NCBI RefSeq assembly: GCF_014905175.1
Contig: NC_057788.1
Coordinates: 13,231,404 to 13,295,403, forward strand
Direction of reading: 5' to 3'
Length of the DNA stretch: 64,000 nucleotides
From: Aphidius gifuensis
Taxonomy: Eukaryota > Arthropoda > Insecta > Hymenoptera > Braconidae
This document shows, piece after piece, positions 11,031 to 22,519 of the stretch (position 1 is its first letter; the number at the start of each line of letters is the position of its first letter). The notes below the pieces were generated by a model. That model saw nothing but the letters and a program-made list of their open reading frames with translations. It did no database searches and was not told the origin of the DNA. The translations under genes were made by a program, and so were the position numbers.

Positions 11031-11745
11031 AGCACAAATTCTCTCTCCACTAAATTACACTTTTTTCTATTGGTTTAAAAATTTTTTCCAACATTTTTAA
11101 AAGATTGTGAATGGTTGAAAAAATAATTGGTGGGAGAAAATTAAAATCAATTCATAGAAAAAAATTCTATGATGTTTTAAAAGTGGGGAAATACTGAGAA
11201 AATTCGAAATTTTCTGCTGGGTTTTTGCAGACTGTCAATCATATTTTTCATTGTCATTTCCAAAATTGTCATGCTGTTTTAAAACTTTTTGGCTATAAGA
11301 TAAGTATTAAATTTAAATTTTCCTGCTGATTTTCTCTGAAAAAAAAATTTTAATGGTCAAAGAAATTTTTAAAATCATTGTCAAAAATATTTAAATGGGG
11401 ATTTGCAAATATCATACTGAGTCAAAAATTTACTTCTATAGAAATAATATTTCTTTGATGTTGCAAATTCAATTCTATGTATTTTGCATTATTATTTAAT
11501 ACAATGTATGTAGTATTCGGAGACAAGTTTGATCTTGCATAAATTTTTCAAATATGAAAATGTATAGAAGAATAATAAAAATTAATCAATGTGTGTGTAT
11601 GTATTATAATAAATAATTTTGAGAAACAATTTTGATTTATTTTATAAAAGATCTTATTTATTTATTCATTCATTTATTTATACAAATTCATTGCTGAGGA
11701 ATAATATTTTACACATTATAATTTTAACCATTGCATTTTAAACAA
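11031..11745. other. AT-rich non-coding stretch
   Basis: No ORF or recognised repeat. It holds long A/T runs with scattered TTTTAAA-like words and looks like decayed Polinton intergenic DNA. Confidence 0.5.
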
Positions 11746-11749
11746 TCCC

Positions 11750-12457
11750 TTATTGGTACATGATAAAAAAGTCCAACATCAGCATCATTTTGTATGGCAT
11801 GTTTTTGGCATCTCTTTAATTATGAAATAATTGGATTTATACGTTGTTGCATAGATAATTTTTCCCATACATCATCAATTTCATGTGCAGCAAATTTTAC
11901 AATTGCACATATTGGGAGAACTGCAATATCTTTCTTGCCTAAATCATTTAAATTTTCAACACCACAAAAATGTAGAATTCATTTTTTTAAATTAGACCTT
12001 GTGGAGAATTTTTTCGTGTACCAAGATTTGTACTTTTGTACATTTTCATATGCACATTTATATGATGGATCACAATGGATGTGCCTTGGAATGTCGAATA
12101 GCAGGATGTTCTTCTTCAAGGAATTTTATACTTGGACAACCCAAGTCATCCAGATTAAAAATTGTTATTGGGTTGTAGCGTAGAACAAAAATTAACCATT
12201 TTTTTTTATCATCACCTTTGACAAACACATACTTAAATTTTCCACTCAAAACTTGATTGATTATTGATGAAACTTCATCATATTTCTCGATTTCTAGTTT
12301 TTTGATATTCAGGACTCAATTGTTCTCTCTCACAAGGTGATTTAAATATTTTTATAATTGGTGAAATTCTCGGACAAAGTGGTTGAATAACCAACTCTTT
12401 TAAAACAAATAAACCATTTGTCTCTTGAAAGCCTTGAAAATCCAGAAAAGCTGACAT
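11750..12457 (-). pseudogene. Decayed conserved Polinton/insect protein starting SAFLDFQGFQ
   Basis: Reading the minus strand from ATG 12457: an N-terminal FLDFQGFQETNGLFVLKELV, then after frameshifts VFVKGDDKKKWLIFVL, IFNLDDLGCPSIKFLEEEHP, and a Cys/His segment CDPSYKCAYENVQKYKSW, then LGKKDIAVLPICAIVKFAAH near 11920. I remember this series of blocks from uncharacterised proteins repeatedly found in insect genomes and Polintons; function unknown. Several stops and slips make it a pseudogene. Confidence 0.5.
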
Positions 12458-12474
12458 TTTATTTTAATTTCACA

Positions 12475-14620
<2,146 letters not shown>

Positions 14621-14649
14621 TTTAAAAGTTTATTTATTTTCATATTACT

Positions 14650-15090
14650 ATGCAGTCTAAAAGAATAACAATTCAAGATGGAATCCTTGGAAGATCCAGC
14701 TCTAATTTTAAATGTGTGCTTCATGCAGCCAAAAATAGAATAACTGCAAAAAGTTACACATTTAGGGGTGACATGCTATGTGAAATTTTCTCCGAAGCCG
14801 ATGGACTAACAGATTGTGCAGCAGAAATATGTTCTGTTCCAAAATAAATGTTTGACACTTCACCAAGTCTCCAAGAAATTTATAGATGTGAAAAACGGCT
14901 GTGATATCACAAACAAATGTGTAATATTAACATTAGAGAGGAAAATGTTGACAAATTTCGAATACAACGTAAAAAATGGAAGGAACATAATAATACTTGT
15001 GATGCTCCTTCAACTCTGACAGAACAAATCATTGGTAAATTAACAAATAAACAATTAAAACTTCATTTACTGCATGATATAACACAATAA
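14650..15090 (+). pseudogene. Unrecognised Cys-rich ORF fragments
   Basis: 14650-14847 encodes 65 residues with several Cys (FRGDMLCEIFSEADGLTDC). An overlapping frame runs from ATG 14848 to TAA 15088-15090, interrupted only by TGA 14902-14904, with CEKRL and HKQMCNINIREENVDKF followed by CDAPSTLTEQIIGKLTN. Codon choice is AT-biased like the Polinton genes, and the fragments lie directly beyond the microsatellite, so they could be more of that element or another mobile element. No family recognised. Confidence 0.3.
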
Positions 15091-15092
15091 AA

Positions 15093-15410
15093 TTGTATTT
15101 TTCAGGGGATATTTTCATGGTTGAAAGATATACGCATGGCAATAAAACACAGGATTATTTAATCAAGGATTTACCCCAATATTTTGTTGATCCGATCACA
15201 TCGATAAAAATGCCTCTTCTTGGTGTAGTGATTCATAAGGGACCAGTTATTCGCAGAAGTAATACAGCGCAAAATATTTGTCACTACCCAGCCATTGCTT
15301 TACGCAAAAAAACTGGGGTGGGTATGATAGTTTATCGACAGAAGAAACAAAAATATCTCAAAAAAGAAGATCTATCCTTCACTTTTAATATTTGCAAAGA
15401 TTTAAGTTAG
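15093..15410 (+). CDS. Unrecognised ORF, up to 105 aa
   Basis: Preceded by an acceptor-like TGTATTTTTCAG at about 15105. The product reads FMVERYTHGNKTQDYLI, DLPQYFVDPITSIKMPLLGV and ICHYPAIALRKKTGVGMIVY. Composition looks protein-like rather than random, but no family or complete gene is recognised. It may be an exon or a transposon fragment. Confidence 0.3.
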   Translation: MYFSGDIFMVERYTHGNKTQDYLIKDLPQYFVDPITSIKMPLLGVVIHKGPVIRRSNTAQNICHYPAIALRKKTGVGMIVYRQKKQKYLKKEDLSFTFNICKDLS

Positions 15411-15464
15411 GAGAAATGTTAATTCATTTTTTTTTTTCACATATAAAAAAAATAAACAACAATA

Positions 15465-15800
15465 TTATAGAACAGTTATCAACAATAAATAAATGATGAC
15501 AGTAATTACTATTCAATAAATAGGAACACCTGTAACCAACAATAAATAAATAATAACATCAGCGATTCACAATAAATAAATCATAAATGAATAACAACCG
15601 TAATCAAATTAAATAAGCAGAAACACCAGTAACCAACAATAAATGAACAACAACATCAGCAATTCACAATAAATAAATAGCTATATCAGTAATTCACAAT
15701 AAATGAACACTATCAGTAAGCAAATAAACAACAACAACAATAAACAACAATAAATTAATAACAATAACAATGAACAATATCAAGATATATTGAAAATTTA
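15465..15800. repeat. Degenerate minisatellite of CAATAAATAAATAA / ACATCAGTAATTCA units
   Basis: Roughly eight imperfect units of 30-60 bp alternate CAATAAATAAAT with words like ACATCAGCAATTCA or ACACCAGTAACCAA. No ORF. Confidence 0.6.
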
Positions 15801-16089
15801 TCGTAGAACAACAGATAGGTAATCATAAATAATAGAATAAATTGCCAAAGCCAATTTTTCTGTGATAAATGATAGTAAAGATTTTAAAACTGCAGCAAGC
15901 TTACAAGTGACAAGTACATCAACACCTTGAATAGAAATTCATAGATGAACAAATGATAGGCAACTTGTTGTTATGAAAAGTAAATATTTTTTTGAACTTA
16001 TTTTTGTTTTTTCTTTCAGTAACACAAAAAAATTGTGGTAAGTTATTATTTTGTATTTTTAGTAATGGAATGTAAACTTCCAATGTTTA

Positions 16090-17060
16090 CTATTCGTCAA
16101 GATTAAGAGGTGGTTCAGTATTTGTTGAAGAAAGAAGAAGAACTTGATGGACTGAAAGTTGAATAGCTGCAAGTGTTGGTGTATCAGTTGGCTGAAAAAA
16201 GTGAAATTGACCACGTGTTCCAAGGTGGTCTAGCAGGGTATGATTGGGTTTTATACTTTTTCTACTTGTCATCTAGAAAATAGCTCGAGAAAATCTGAAG
16301 CTGTTTCAGAAGCTTGAGCACGAGCTTTCAATGTAATAATTCTTAATACATTTTATGATTTGTATAAAATAAAAAGGATTGTTATAATTTTTTACGTAGT
16401 GTGACATATAATGTTGATGAAACAAGTGTTTCAGTCGATGAAAAAACAATAGGCTTAATTATAGCAAGAAGAGGCAGAAAGCAAGTCGGCAAAAGAACAA
16501 TATTCGACATATGAAAAACAATTACTGTCGAGTGCTGTGTTTCAGCGAATGGTGATTGCTTGCTTCCAGTATTCATCTTTCCTCGTAAGAGAATGAAGAA
16601 AGAAAGAATTACTCGATGGTACATCAGCTGAAGCTTATGGAATAGTAAGCGATCCAGGGTTGATAAGCTATTCATCATTTCACCAATGGCTTTAATGGTT
16701 TGTTAGTCTGGTTCAACTAACTGCAAATGATCCTGTAATGCTGGTGTTAGATGGGACATTCGAGTCGTACAAGCAGCTCACTTATTTTAAAATTTGCCAA
16801 AAGTCATCACATCATCATAGGTGGTTCGCCACTTTACACAACTCATAAACTTTAGCCTCTTGATGTTGCAATAATGCAGTCAATTTCCAGGCACCACTCT
16901 CAAGCAGTTCCCGGTTTGAGACGAGCTAATCCTGGAAGACTTTTAGCAGAAAAAAATATATACCATCATTATTTTCTTCAGCCTTCCAGAGAACAGGATC
17001 ACCAGCAAACATTAAGAGTGGCTTTATGAAAACTGGACTGTGGCCACTTAAGGAGGTTAT
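16090..17060 (+). pseudogene. pogo/Tigger-like DDE transposase relic
   Basis: Conceptual plus-strand translation across frames shows an HTH-like N-terminal region (EVVQYLLKKEEELDGL, VYQLAEKSEIDHVFQGGLAG), a catalytic start YNVDETSVSVDE near 16405, RRGRKQVGKRT, ITVECCVSANGDCLLPVFIF then PRKRMKKERITRW, a second block DPVMLVLDGTFESYKQL near 16731, and a C-terminal SGFMKTGLWPL near 17015. These match the DDE_1 (CENP-B/pogo-type) transposase layout. Many stops and frameshifts; dead. The 16678-16382 minus-strand ORF is its shadow. Confidence 0.7.
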
Positions 17061-17936
17061 ACACAAATTACTCTTTTTTTAAAAAATATAATGAGAATGT
17101 TCTGAAATTTTGTATACAAGTAGATCTTTTCATTCTGAATACAACGGTATAATTATTTTCTTATGTTGATCGGTTAAATTTTTTGTAATTAATTATTGAA
17201 AATAATATTTAACATTGGCTCTTATGGAGATTTCAACCATTTTTTTCGGATAGAAAAAATGATGAAAAAGTCTTGAAAAAAATCACACATATACTAGAAA
17301 CCGAGTTTTATTAATTGCGCGAAAAATTTTCATATGTTGATCGGTCAATTAATGAGAAATTAATTATAAACTTGACAAAAATTAGATGTGGCAACGTATG
17401 GCATGTTCAAACACACACACATACCCGCAATCCCATATATTGTATACGGGGCGCAGGCGCTTTACACTTTATTATTTTACAGTGTAGCCAAGTTTCACTT
17501 GAGACTGTGACGTCAGAAGCTCCCCGCAACACCCGCAATGAATTTGTGTATAACCTCCTTAATAGAAATATTTCTAGTGATATACTTTGCTCTATCAGGC
17601 CCATTGAAATGTCTCATATCTTTAACACCATCAGCAATAACAGCAACAAATACATCTAAAACATCAACAATAACAACAAATACAACAACAGTAACAATAT
17701 CTCAACAACTTCAACATATTCAACAGTAAATAATTTTTCTCGTTTATTAACAATAACAAGAACTATAATACTTGCACTAATATCTTTAACATCAATAAAT
17801 ACAATAACAATAAGTACAGAAACAGCGACAAATACAACTTTTTCTACAGATCCTGTAGTCAATATCAGTAATTTTCCCGATGAGTTTGTAATCGGTTTTT
17901 GTTTAACGAAATGAACAGTCTTACCATCTCCAACGG
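17061..17936. other. Non-coding stretch with short ACA/AAC-rich repeats
   Basis: Contains a CA run near 17411 and AACA-rich repeats at 17640-17730. No recognised gene or complete mobile element. Confidence 0.4.
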
Positions 17937-18311
17937 TTATTTTAATTTTTTCCAATTAACAATTAAACTTGTTATTAAATCATCAACATTGAGATGATCT
18001 TTCGATGCATCTTGTTGGTTATCTCTACACAAGTTATAATACTCGTTTCTTTTAATTATAATGCTGTCCAAAAAATTTCGAGGTATGTAATGACTATTAT
18101 GTAAAGACAAAGCTATTATACTAAATACAGCAATAGCCATACACTGAGAATTTTTATTTCCAAACTGTCGGTCACCTTGATGAAAATGTGCTGATGCATA
18201 TAAACTGACTCCTGTATATTTTGTTAGAAGCATGATGGATTTTTCTGATGGAAGTAATTGTAATTGTTGCGTAAATAATTCTTCAATCATTTTTTCTCTC
18301 ATCTTAGGCAT
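17937..18311 (-). CDS. Unrecognised 124-aa ORF; weak resemblance to C76/OTU-like cysteine protease fragments
   Basis: The product begins MPKMREKMIEELFTQQ and contains HFHQGDRQFGNKNSQCMAIA then VFSIIALSLHNSHYIPRN, a pattern (QGD-x-RFG followed by QCMA) that reminded me of herpesvirus-tegument-like (C76) deubiquitinase domains found in insect mobile elements. It then runs into hydrophilic sequence, with further coding-like sequence downstream in another frame (about 17955-17850). The assignment is a hunch; no complete catalytic set can be shown. Confidence 0.25.
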   Translation of the reverse strand: MPKMREKMIEELFTQQLQLLPSEKSIMLLTKYTGVSLYASAHFHQGDRQFGNKNSQCMAIAVFSIIALSLHNSHYIPRNFLDSIIIKRNEYYNLCRDNQQDASKDHLNVDDLITSLIVNWKKLK

Positions 18312-18699
18312 GTCAGCATCACTAAATGTCGTTGGGCAGTTTTTTGGCTATATGAAGTGCATACTGACATACCACAGTCATAAAAGTTCGATTGCTGTGG
18401 TATACTCTGTAATCATAATCAATAAAAAATTTTTAGATTTTGCTATTTATTTTTAATAGTTAAAAAACAAATTATGAATAAACTTCAACTTGAACAGCTT
18501 TCCAAGGCAATTTATTACTAGCACCATTCATATTACGTTCGTATTCTAAGTCAAGATATATACGTAAAATCTGTAATCAATTGAAATCAAATATTGTTCT
18601 GTCGGAAAGAGTGGTAAGTGAGAAGAGAGAGAGAGAGAAAAAAGGTAAAATTTATTTTAGTAAAATAAAATGAAATGTAAAATAAAATAAAAAATAAAA
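18312..18699. other. AT-rich non-coding stretch
   Basis: No supported gene; ends in a GA-rich run (18620-18640) and TAAAATAAAAT repeats. Confidence 0.4.
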
Positions 18700-18715
18700 T
18701 AAGAGATAAAATATA

Positions 18716-18875
18716 CAACAAACATTGGGCTAGCGTGCCTAATCCTCTGACGGCACGAGTCAATGCCGACCAGTGCCTCAGACTGACAACTTTTGCTATT
18801 AAAAAAACGTTGCAGTTTGAGGACAATGGGGATTAAGCCGCTGACCTCGAAGACCACCCAGTCTTTCGAACATAA
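18716..18875 (-). repeat. GC-richer SINE-like block inside (TAAAA)n tracts
   Basis: A 160-bp block of markedly higher GC content (GACTGGGTGGTCTTCGAGG on the minus strand) is flanked on both sides by TAAAATAAAA repeats. The abrupt composition and A-rich flanks suggest a short retroposon; no clear pol III boxes seen. Confidence 0.3.
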
Positions 18876-18889
18876 AATAAAATAAAATG

Positions 18890-19480
18890 TAAAAACATTA
18901 TGGAAAGTTTTTCGGGTCGAAACGACAATTGGTTTTTCAGAATTTTCATATTGAGGCCCAGAAGCTGAGTAAGCGTCCTGGACCTTTTTTAGTTTAGTTG
19001 CATTCGCAATCTCATAGCTTACGCATCTCTCTCTTGTCACTTGCTTTTACTGAAAATCAACTTAGAATAAATAACAATTTAATAAAATAAATAAATTAAA
19101 TAATAATATAAAATTTAAATAGTAATTTAAATAACAATTTAATCAGTTATTATCAAAATTAAACGATAACAAAAAAAGTATTATTGTGTTGATTATTTAA
19201 ATCATCTATCCTAAAATCATTACCAGATATAAATCCCTTAACGGGCAATATATCCAACAAATATTACTAATAATCAAAATGAGGCATTTTATATAATCGA
19301 TGTTATTATATTTTTACATCAAAAATATTATTATTACTAAAACCCATGCTATTATAGTGTAGTATGATAAAGTCCTCTTTTTTAAGTTGACTACACATAA
19401 TGTCCAGTGGTTTTGAATAGGCAACATAATAATTTCTTACGTATAGATATTAATCTGAAACACAGATAAAATATTTTTTT
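18890..19480. other. AT-rich non-coding stretch
   Basis: Short simple repeats only; no gene recognised. Confidence 0.4.
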
Positions 19481-19485
19481 TTCAG

Positions 19486-19541
19486 AATGACGAAACAATT
19501 ACTATTTGGTACAGTCCTATTTGGTACAATCATATCATCAG
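19486..19541 (+). other. Candidate signal-peptide exon
   Basis: An acceptor-like TTTTTTTTTCAG precedes an ATG at 19487 encoding MTKQLLFGTVLFGTIISSG, a plausible signal peptide, followed by a donor-like CAG|GTTCGT at 19541/19542. This is the shape of a first coding exon of a secreted protein, but no neighbouring exon was found. Could be chance. Confidence 0.2.
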
Positions 19542-19625
19542 GTTCGTTCAATGAATCCTACATTTATAATAATAAAAATATATGAATACTTATATACTAG
19601 CAATTATGATAATTATATGAATAAT

Positions 19626-20329
19626 CATGGTAGAAATATACAGGTAGGTCTATGCGCATACGTTTTTTTAAGCCAATAAGAAGTGCTGACCACCGTTTGC
19701 TATATTGGCTAAAGTGGCGCGACTTTATTTAAATCATAAATTAAAATACATATTAAAGATGATCTTTATAAAAGATTAAAATAATAAAAATACATAAACA
19801 AATGATCAATTATATAAAAAATAAAATACATATTAAGCTTTGTTACATATTTTTTTTCTTATTTTTTTTTTCAACTTATTTTTCTTTTTTTTTTTTTTTA
19901 TTATCTTCTATAATATGCTCATTAAAAACTCTGAGTCAAATGTACGTACGAGTATGTACCAAACATTGTATTGCATCCAGTGCAATATTTATATTGCTCT
20001 TTTTATCTAAACTTCTAGTTTGTTAATTAAATATGTAAAAATTTCTTTTATTTTTTTTTAATTGTTTTTTGTGAAAAATCAAAAATTCAGTTTCTACTTG
20101 TTTTGCACAATCTATAAATACGTAGAATTATCAAATAATATTCTTAAAGTTTTTATTTATGATTAATGTAACTTTTAAGCATGCCTACATATATAATTAA
20201 CAGTACAATAATAATAATATGACGGACACACAGATTTACACACATGCAAACAAGATGGCCGCCAATGGTTTGCGCAGTAGATTTTTATTTTCGTCCGATA
20301 AATGGACATACCTGTATATTTCTACCATG
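19626..20329. mobile_element. 704-bp MITE with P-element-like ends and 9-bp target duplication
   Basis: Ends are perfect inverted repeats for 21 bp, CATGGTAGAAATATACAGGTA, with partial matching beyond. ATGAATAAT directly flanks both sides (19617-19625 and 20330-20338). The terminal CATG and purine pattern resemble P-element termini as I remember them, though P elements usually make 8-bp duplications. No transposase ORF, so non-autonomous. Confidence 0.85.
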
Positions 20330-20436
20330 ATGAATAATAATGAAAATTAATAACATCACGAACTTTGATTGAAGAAAAATTTTGTAGAGCAGCATGCTTC
20401 GTCTTATCTGTATCAGATGGAATTAATATTTTTTGG

Positions 20437-20802
20437 TCAGTCGTCTCGGCCATCACCTGCTAATAAAACAAGTATTGATGACATGTAAAAATTATTAAAG
20501 TAAATTGTAATAAAATATTTAAGTAATAATACTAACTTCTTCTTACTTGAAATATTCACTGTTATCTCTTCCTTTTGAGATAAAATAGTTATATTATCAA
20601 CCATACCTGACAAAGTTGATTCTGTAGCTTGTGTGACAGGTGAATGTTGTTCAACAGAAGACTGAAAAAAAATTATGTTTAGATATAATTAATTAATCAA
20701 TATATATATATATATTTTCTACTTTGGTGACATCTTTATTTTTTTTCTGAAAACGATGAAGGACATCACGATTAATAGTGTCTTTTCGAAAAAAATTGAA
20801 TA
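20437..20802 (-). other. Possible exon remnants of a minus-strand gene
   Basis: On the minus strand, coding-like segments with splice-like borders: 20802-20723 (DTINRDVLHRFQKKNKDV), 20661-20547 after TTTTTTCAG (SSVEQHSPVTQATESTLSG, ending at a GTAAGA donor), and a short last piece after TTATTAGCAG ending at TGA 20437-20439. The upstream piece stops at the border of the MITE at 20803. Part of the middle intron (ATTGATTAATTAATTATATC...TTTTTCAG) recurs in plus orientation at 25073-25115. Protein not recognised. Confidence 0.25.
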
Positions 20803-21521
20803 TACACGGAGAGAAATTTTTCGTAAATTTTACAGTTCAGGTTAGGTAAAAAGTACGAAAGTGAATTGTAAAAAATACGATTAACTAGCCACGCCGATGA
20901 CATCCAAGATGGACGACTGACGGGACTAATCATTTAATGTCATGTAAATTCAAACCTCTCTACAGCTTATTCTGTTAAAAATAGATATGGGGTGAAGCGA
21001 GGTTTATTGCTGCAAATTTAATTTTAAACAAATTACTAAGTATACATTTTTTTTATTTTTCAATTAGTTTTCGAGTTATGATCGTGTAGAAGAAAAAAAA
21101 AATTTTTTTTTGCGTTTTTCTGAAATTTATTTATTATTTTTTATGTTGACCTGTACCTGAGTAATGCTATTTTTTTTTATTTATTTATTGGTCATATTTT
21201 TATTTGATTGAAAACTATCAAATTGATCTATTTCAAGCTAATTTAAAGAAAAATAATGTTCTGTGGAATTTGGATCTACGAAAATATGCTACTAAGTATA
21301 CTAAATAATCGTGACTTCTATCGGGATAAATTACAATGAAAACTAGTAAATTTTATAAATTGATATAGTATATTTTCATAAGTGGAATTTCTACGGTAAA
21401 CTTAAATATATTTTACCAAAGCGTAGTAGGAAAAATTATTAATATATATAAGAATAGTGGCGCTATCAATGATTTTTACTACTACGTATTGTAATTTATG
21501 CGAAAAATTTCTCTCCGTGTA
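20803..21521. mobile_element. 719-bp MITE with TACACGGAGAGAAATTTTTC ends
   Basis: TACACGGAGAGAAATTTTTC at 20803 is repeated in inverse at 21502-21521. The outermost TA on both sides suits a Tc1/mariner-type TA target. No coding capacity. Confidence 0.7.
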
Positions 21522-21734
21522 CTCATTTTTTCTAGAGATACAGGCAATAAAGCATAATGTGTCTACTTTGGTGACACTAGTCAGTAAGTGGTATGGCTAC
21601 TTTGGTAACATTTTCTATGTCACCAATCGAGCCAATTCTCCTATTACATATGAGGCATTCTGAGTCAATTCAGCTGGTCATCTGCCTGACCCTCTCGGAT
21701 TGAGTTGAAAATTTTTTTATACATTGTTTTTGGC

Positions 21735-22365
21735 TTTTTATGCAGCCTGAATTTTTTCGGAAATTTTATGACGTATTTTAGCCGGTAAAGTAGAGTGTTT
21801 TAATGTTAATTCTCTTCTTTCATAAAAAAAGCCCCAATTTAAATACATGAAATTTTTTCCATAAAATAAGGTACTCAATCCACGTCTGTTCGATTAAAAA
21901 TTAAAGTGGGCCGAGACGTTTATATGCTTTTTTCAATTTTTTTTCAAAATTTTTTGAAAAAAAAATCAAACATACAAATACAAAAATAAAACAAAATTAA
22001 AACTTATCTTGGTAAAATTTCATTTCGGCATATTTTAAAAACTTAAAAAGTGGAAAATTTCAATTTTTAACGAAATGTTCGTGAAATTTTCCACTTTTTT
22101 TGGTTTAAAATATGCCGAAAATGAAATTTTTACCAAGATATGTTTTGATTTTGTTTTATTTTTTTGTATTTAAAATTAATTTTCAAAATATTTTGAAAAA
22201 AAATAACGGCATGCGTCTCGACTGGTACCACAATCGAACACATTGAGTACCTTATGGAAAAATTTCGTATTGGGGCTTTGCATGAGAAGAAGAGGTAAAA
22301 CTTGCGCCACGATATAAAATTTCAACTCAGGATGCCAAAAGCTAATAAGCATGTTATATAATAAT
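21735..22365. mobile_element. Foldback element, about 630 bp, centred near 22055
   Basis: Left-arm words such as AAGCCCCAAT, AAGGTACTCAAT, GGTAAAATTTCATTTCGGCAT and AAAGTGGAAAATTTCA are answered in reverse order by their complements on the right (ATTGGGGCTT, ATTGAGTACCTT, ATGCCGAAAATGAAATTTTTACC would continue the match). Arms are diverged toward the outside. No ORF. Confidence 0.75.
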
Positions 22366-22519
22366 GAGTTGATACGAATAAATATATTAATTGTCTAGAA
22401 TCGTGACTTTTTTTATACAAAACATCAAAGCCCACGAAATTATGTTCAGACTTATACAATTAAAGTTTAGGTGATAGAATTTTAAGAGTATTGATTTAAA
22501 TAACGTTAAAACTAGTGTT

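Larger units (their letters stand above)
1..12457. mobile_element. Polinton/Maverick (adintovirus-like) element, decayed
   Basis: The block groups a protein-primed DNA polymerase B, an rve integrase, a packaging ATPase, an adenain-type protease, a PLA2-domain minor capsid protein, a penton-like protein and a major capsid protein, a combination diagnostic of Polintons/adintoviruses. Polymerase and the capsid module read on the plus strand; integrase, the associated unknown protein, ATPase and two right-hand genes read on the minus strand. The left end lies outside the window and I found no terminal inverted repeat at the right, so both limits are uncertain. The protease, the small ORF, the 4002-4946 gene and the 10424-10768 gene remain open; the others carry frameshifts, stops or an insertion. 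This is a dead copy. Confidence 0.9.
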
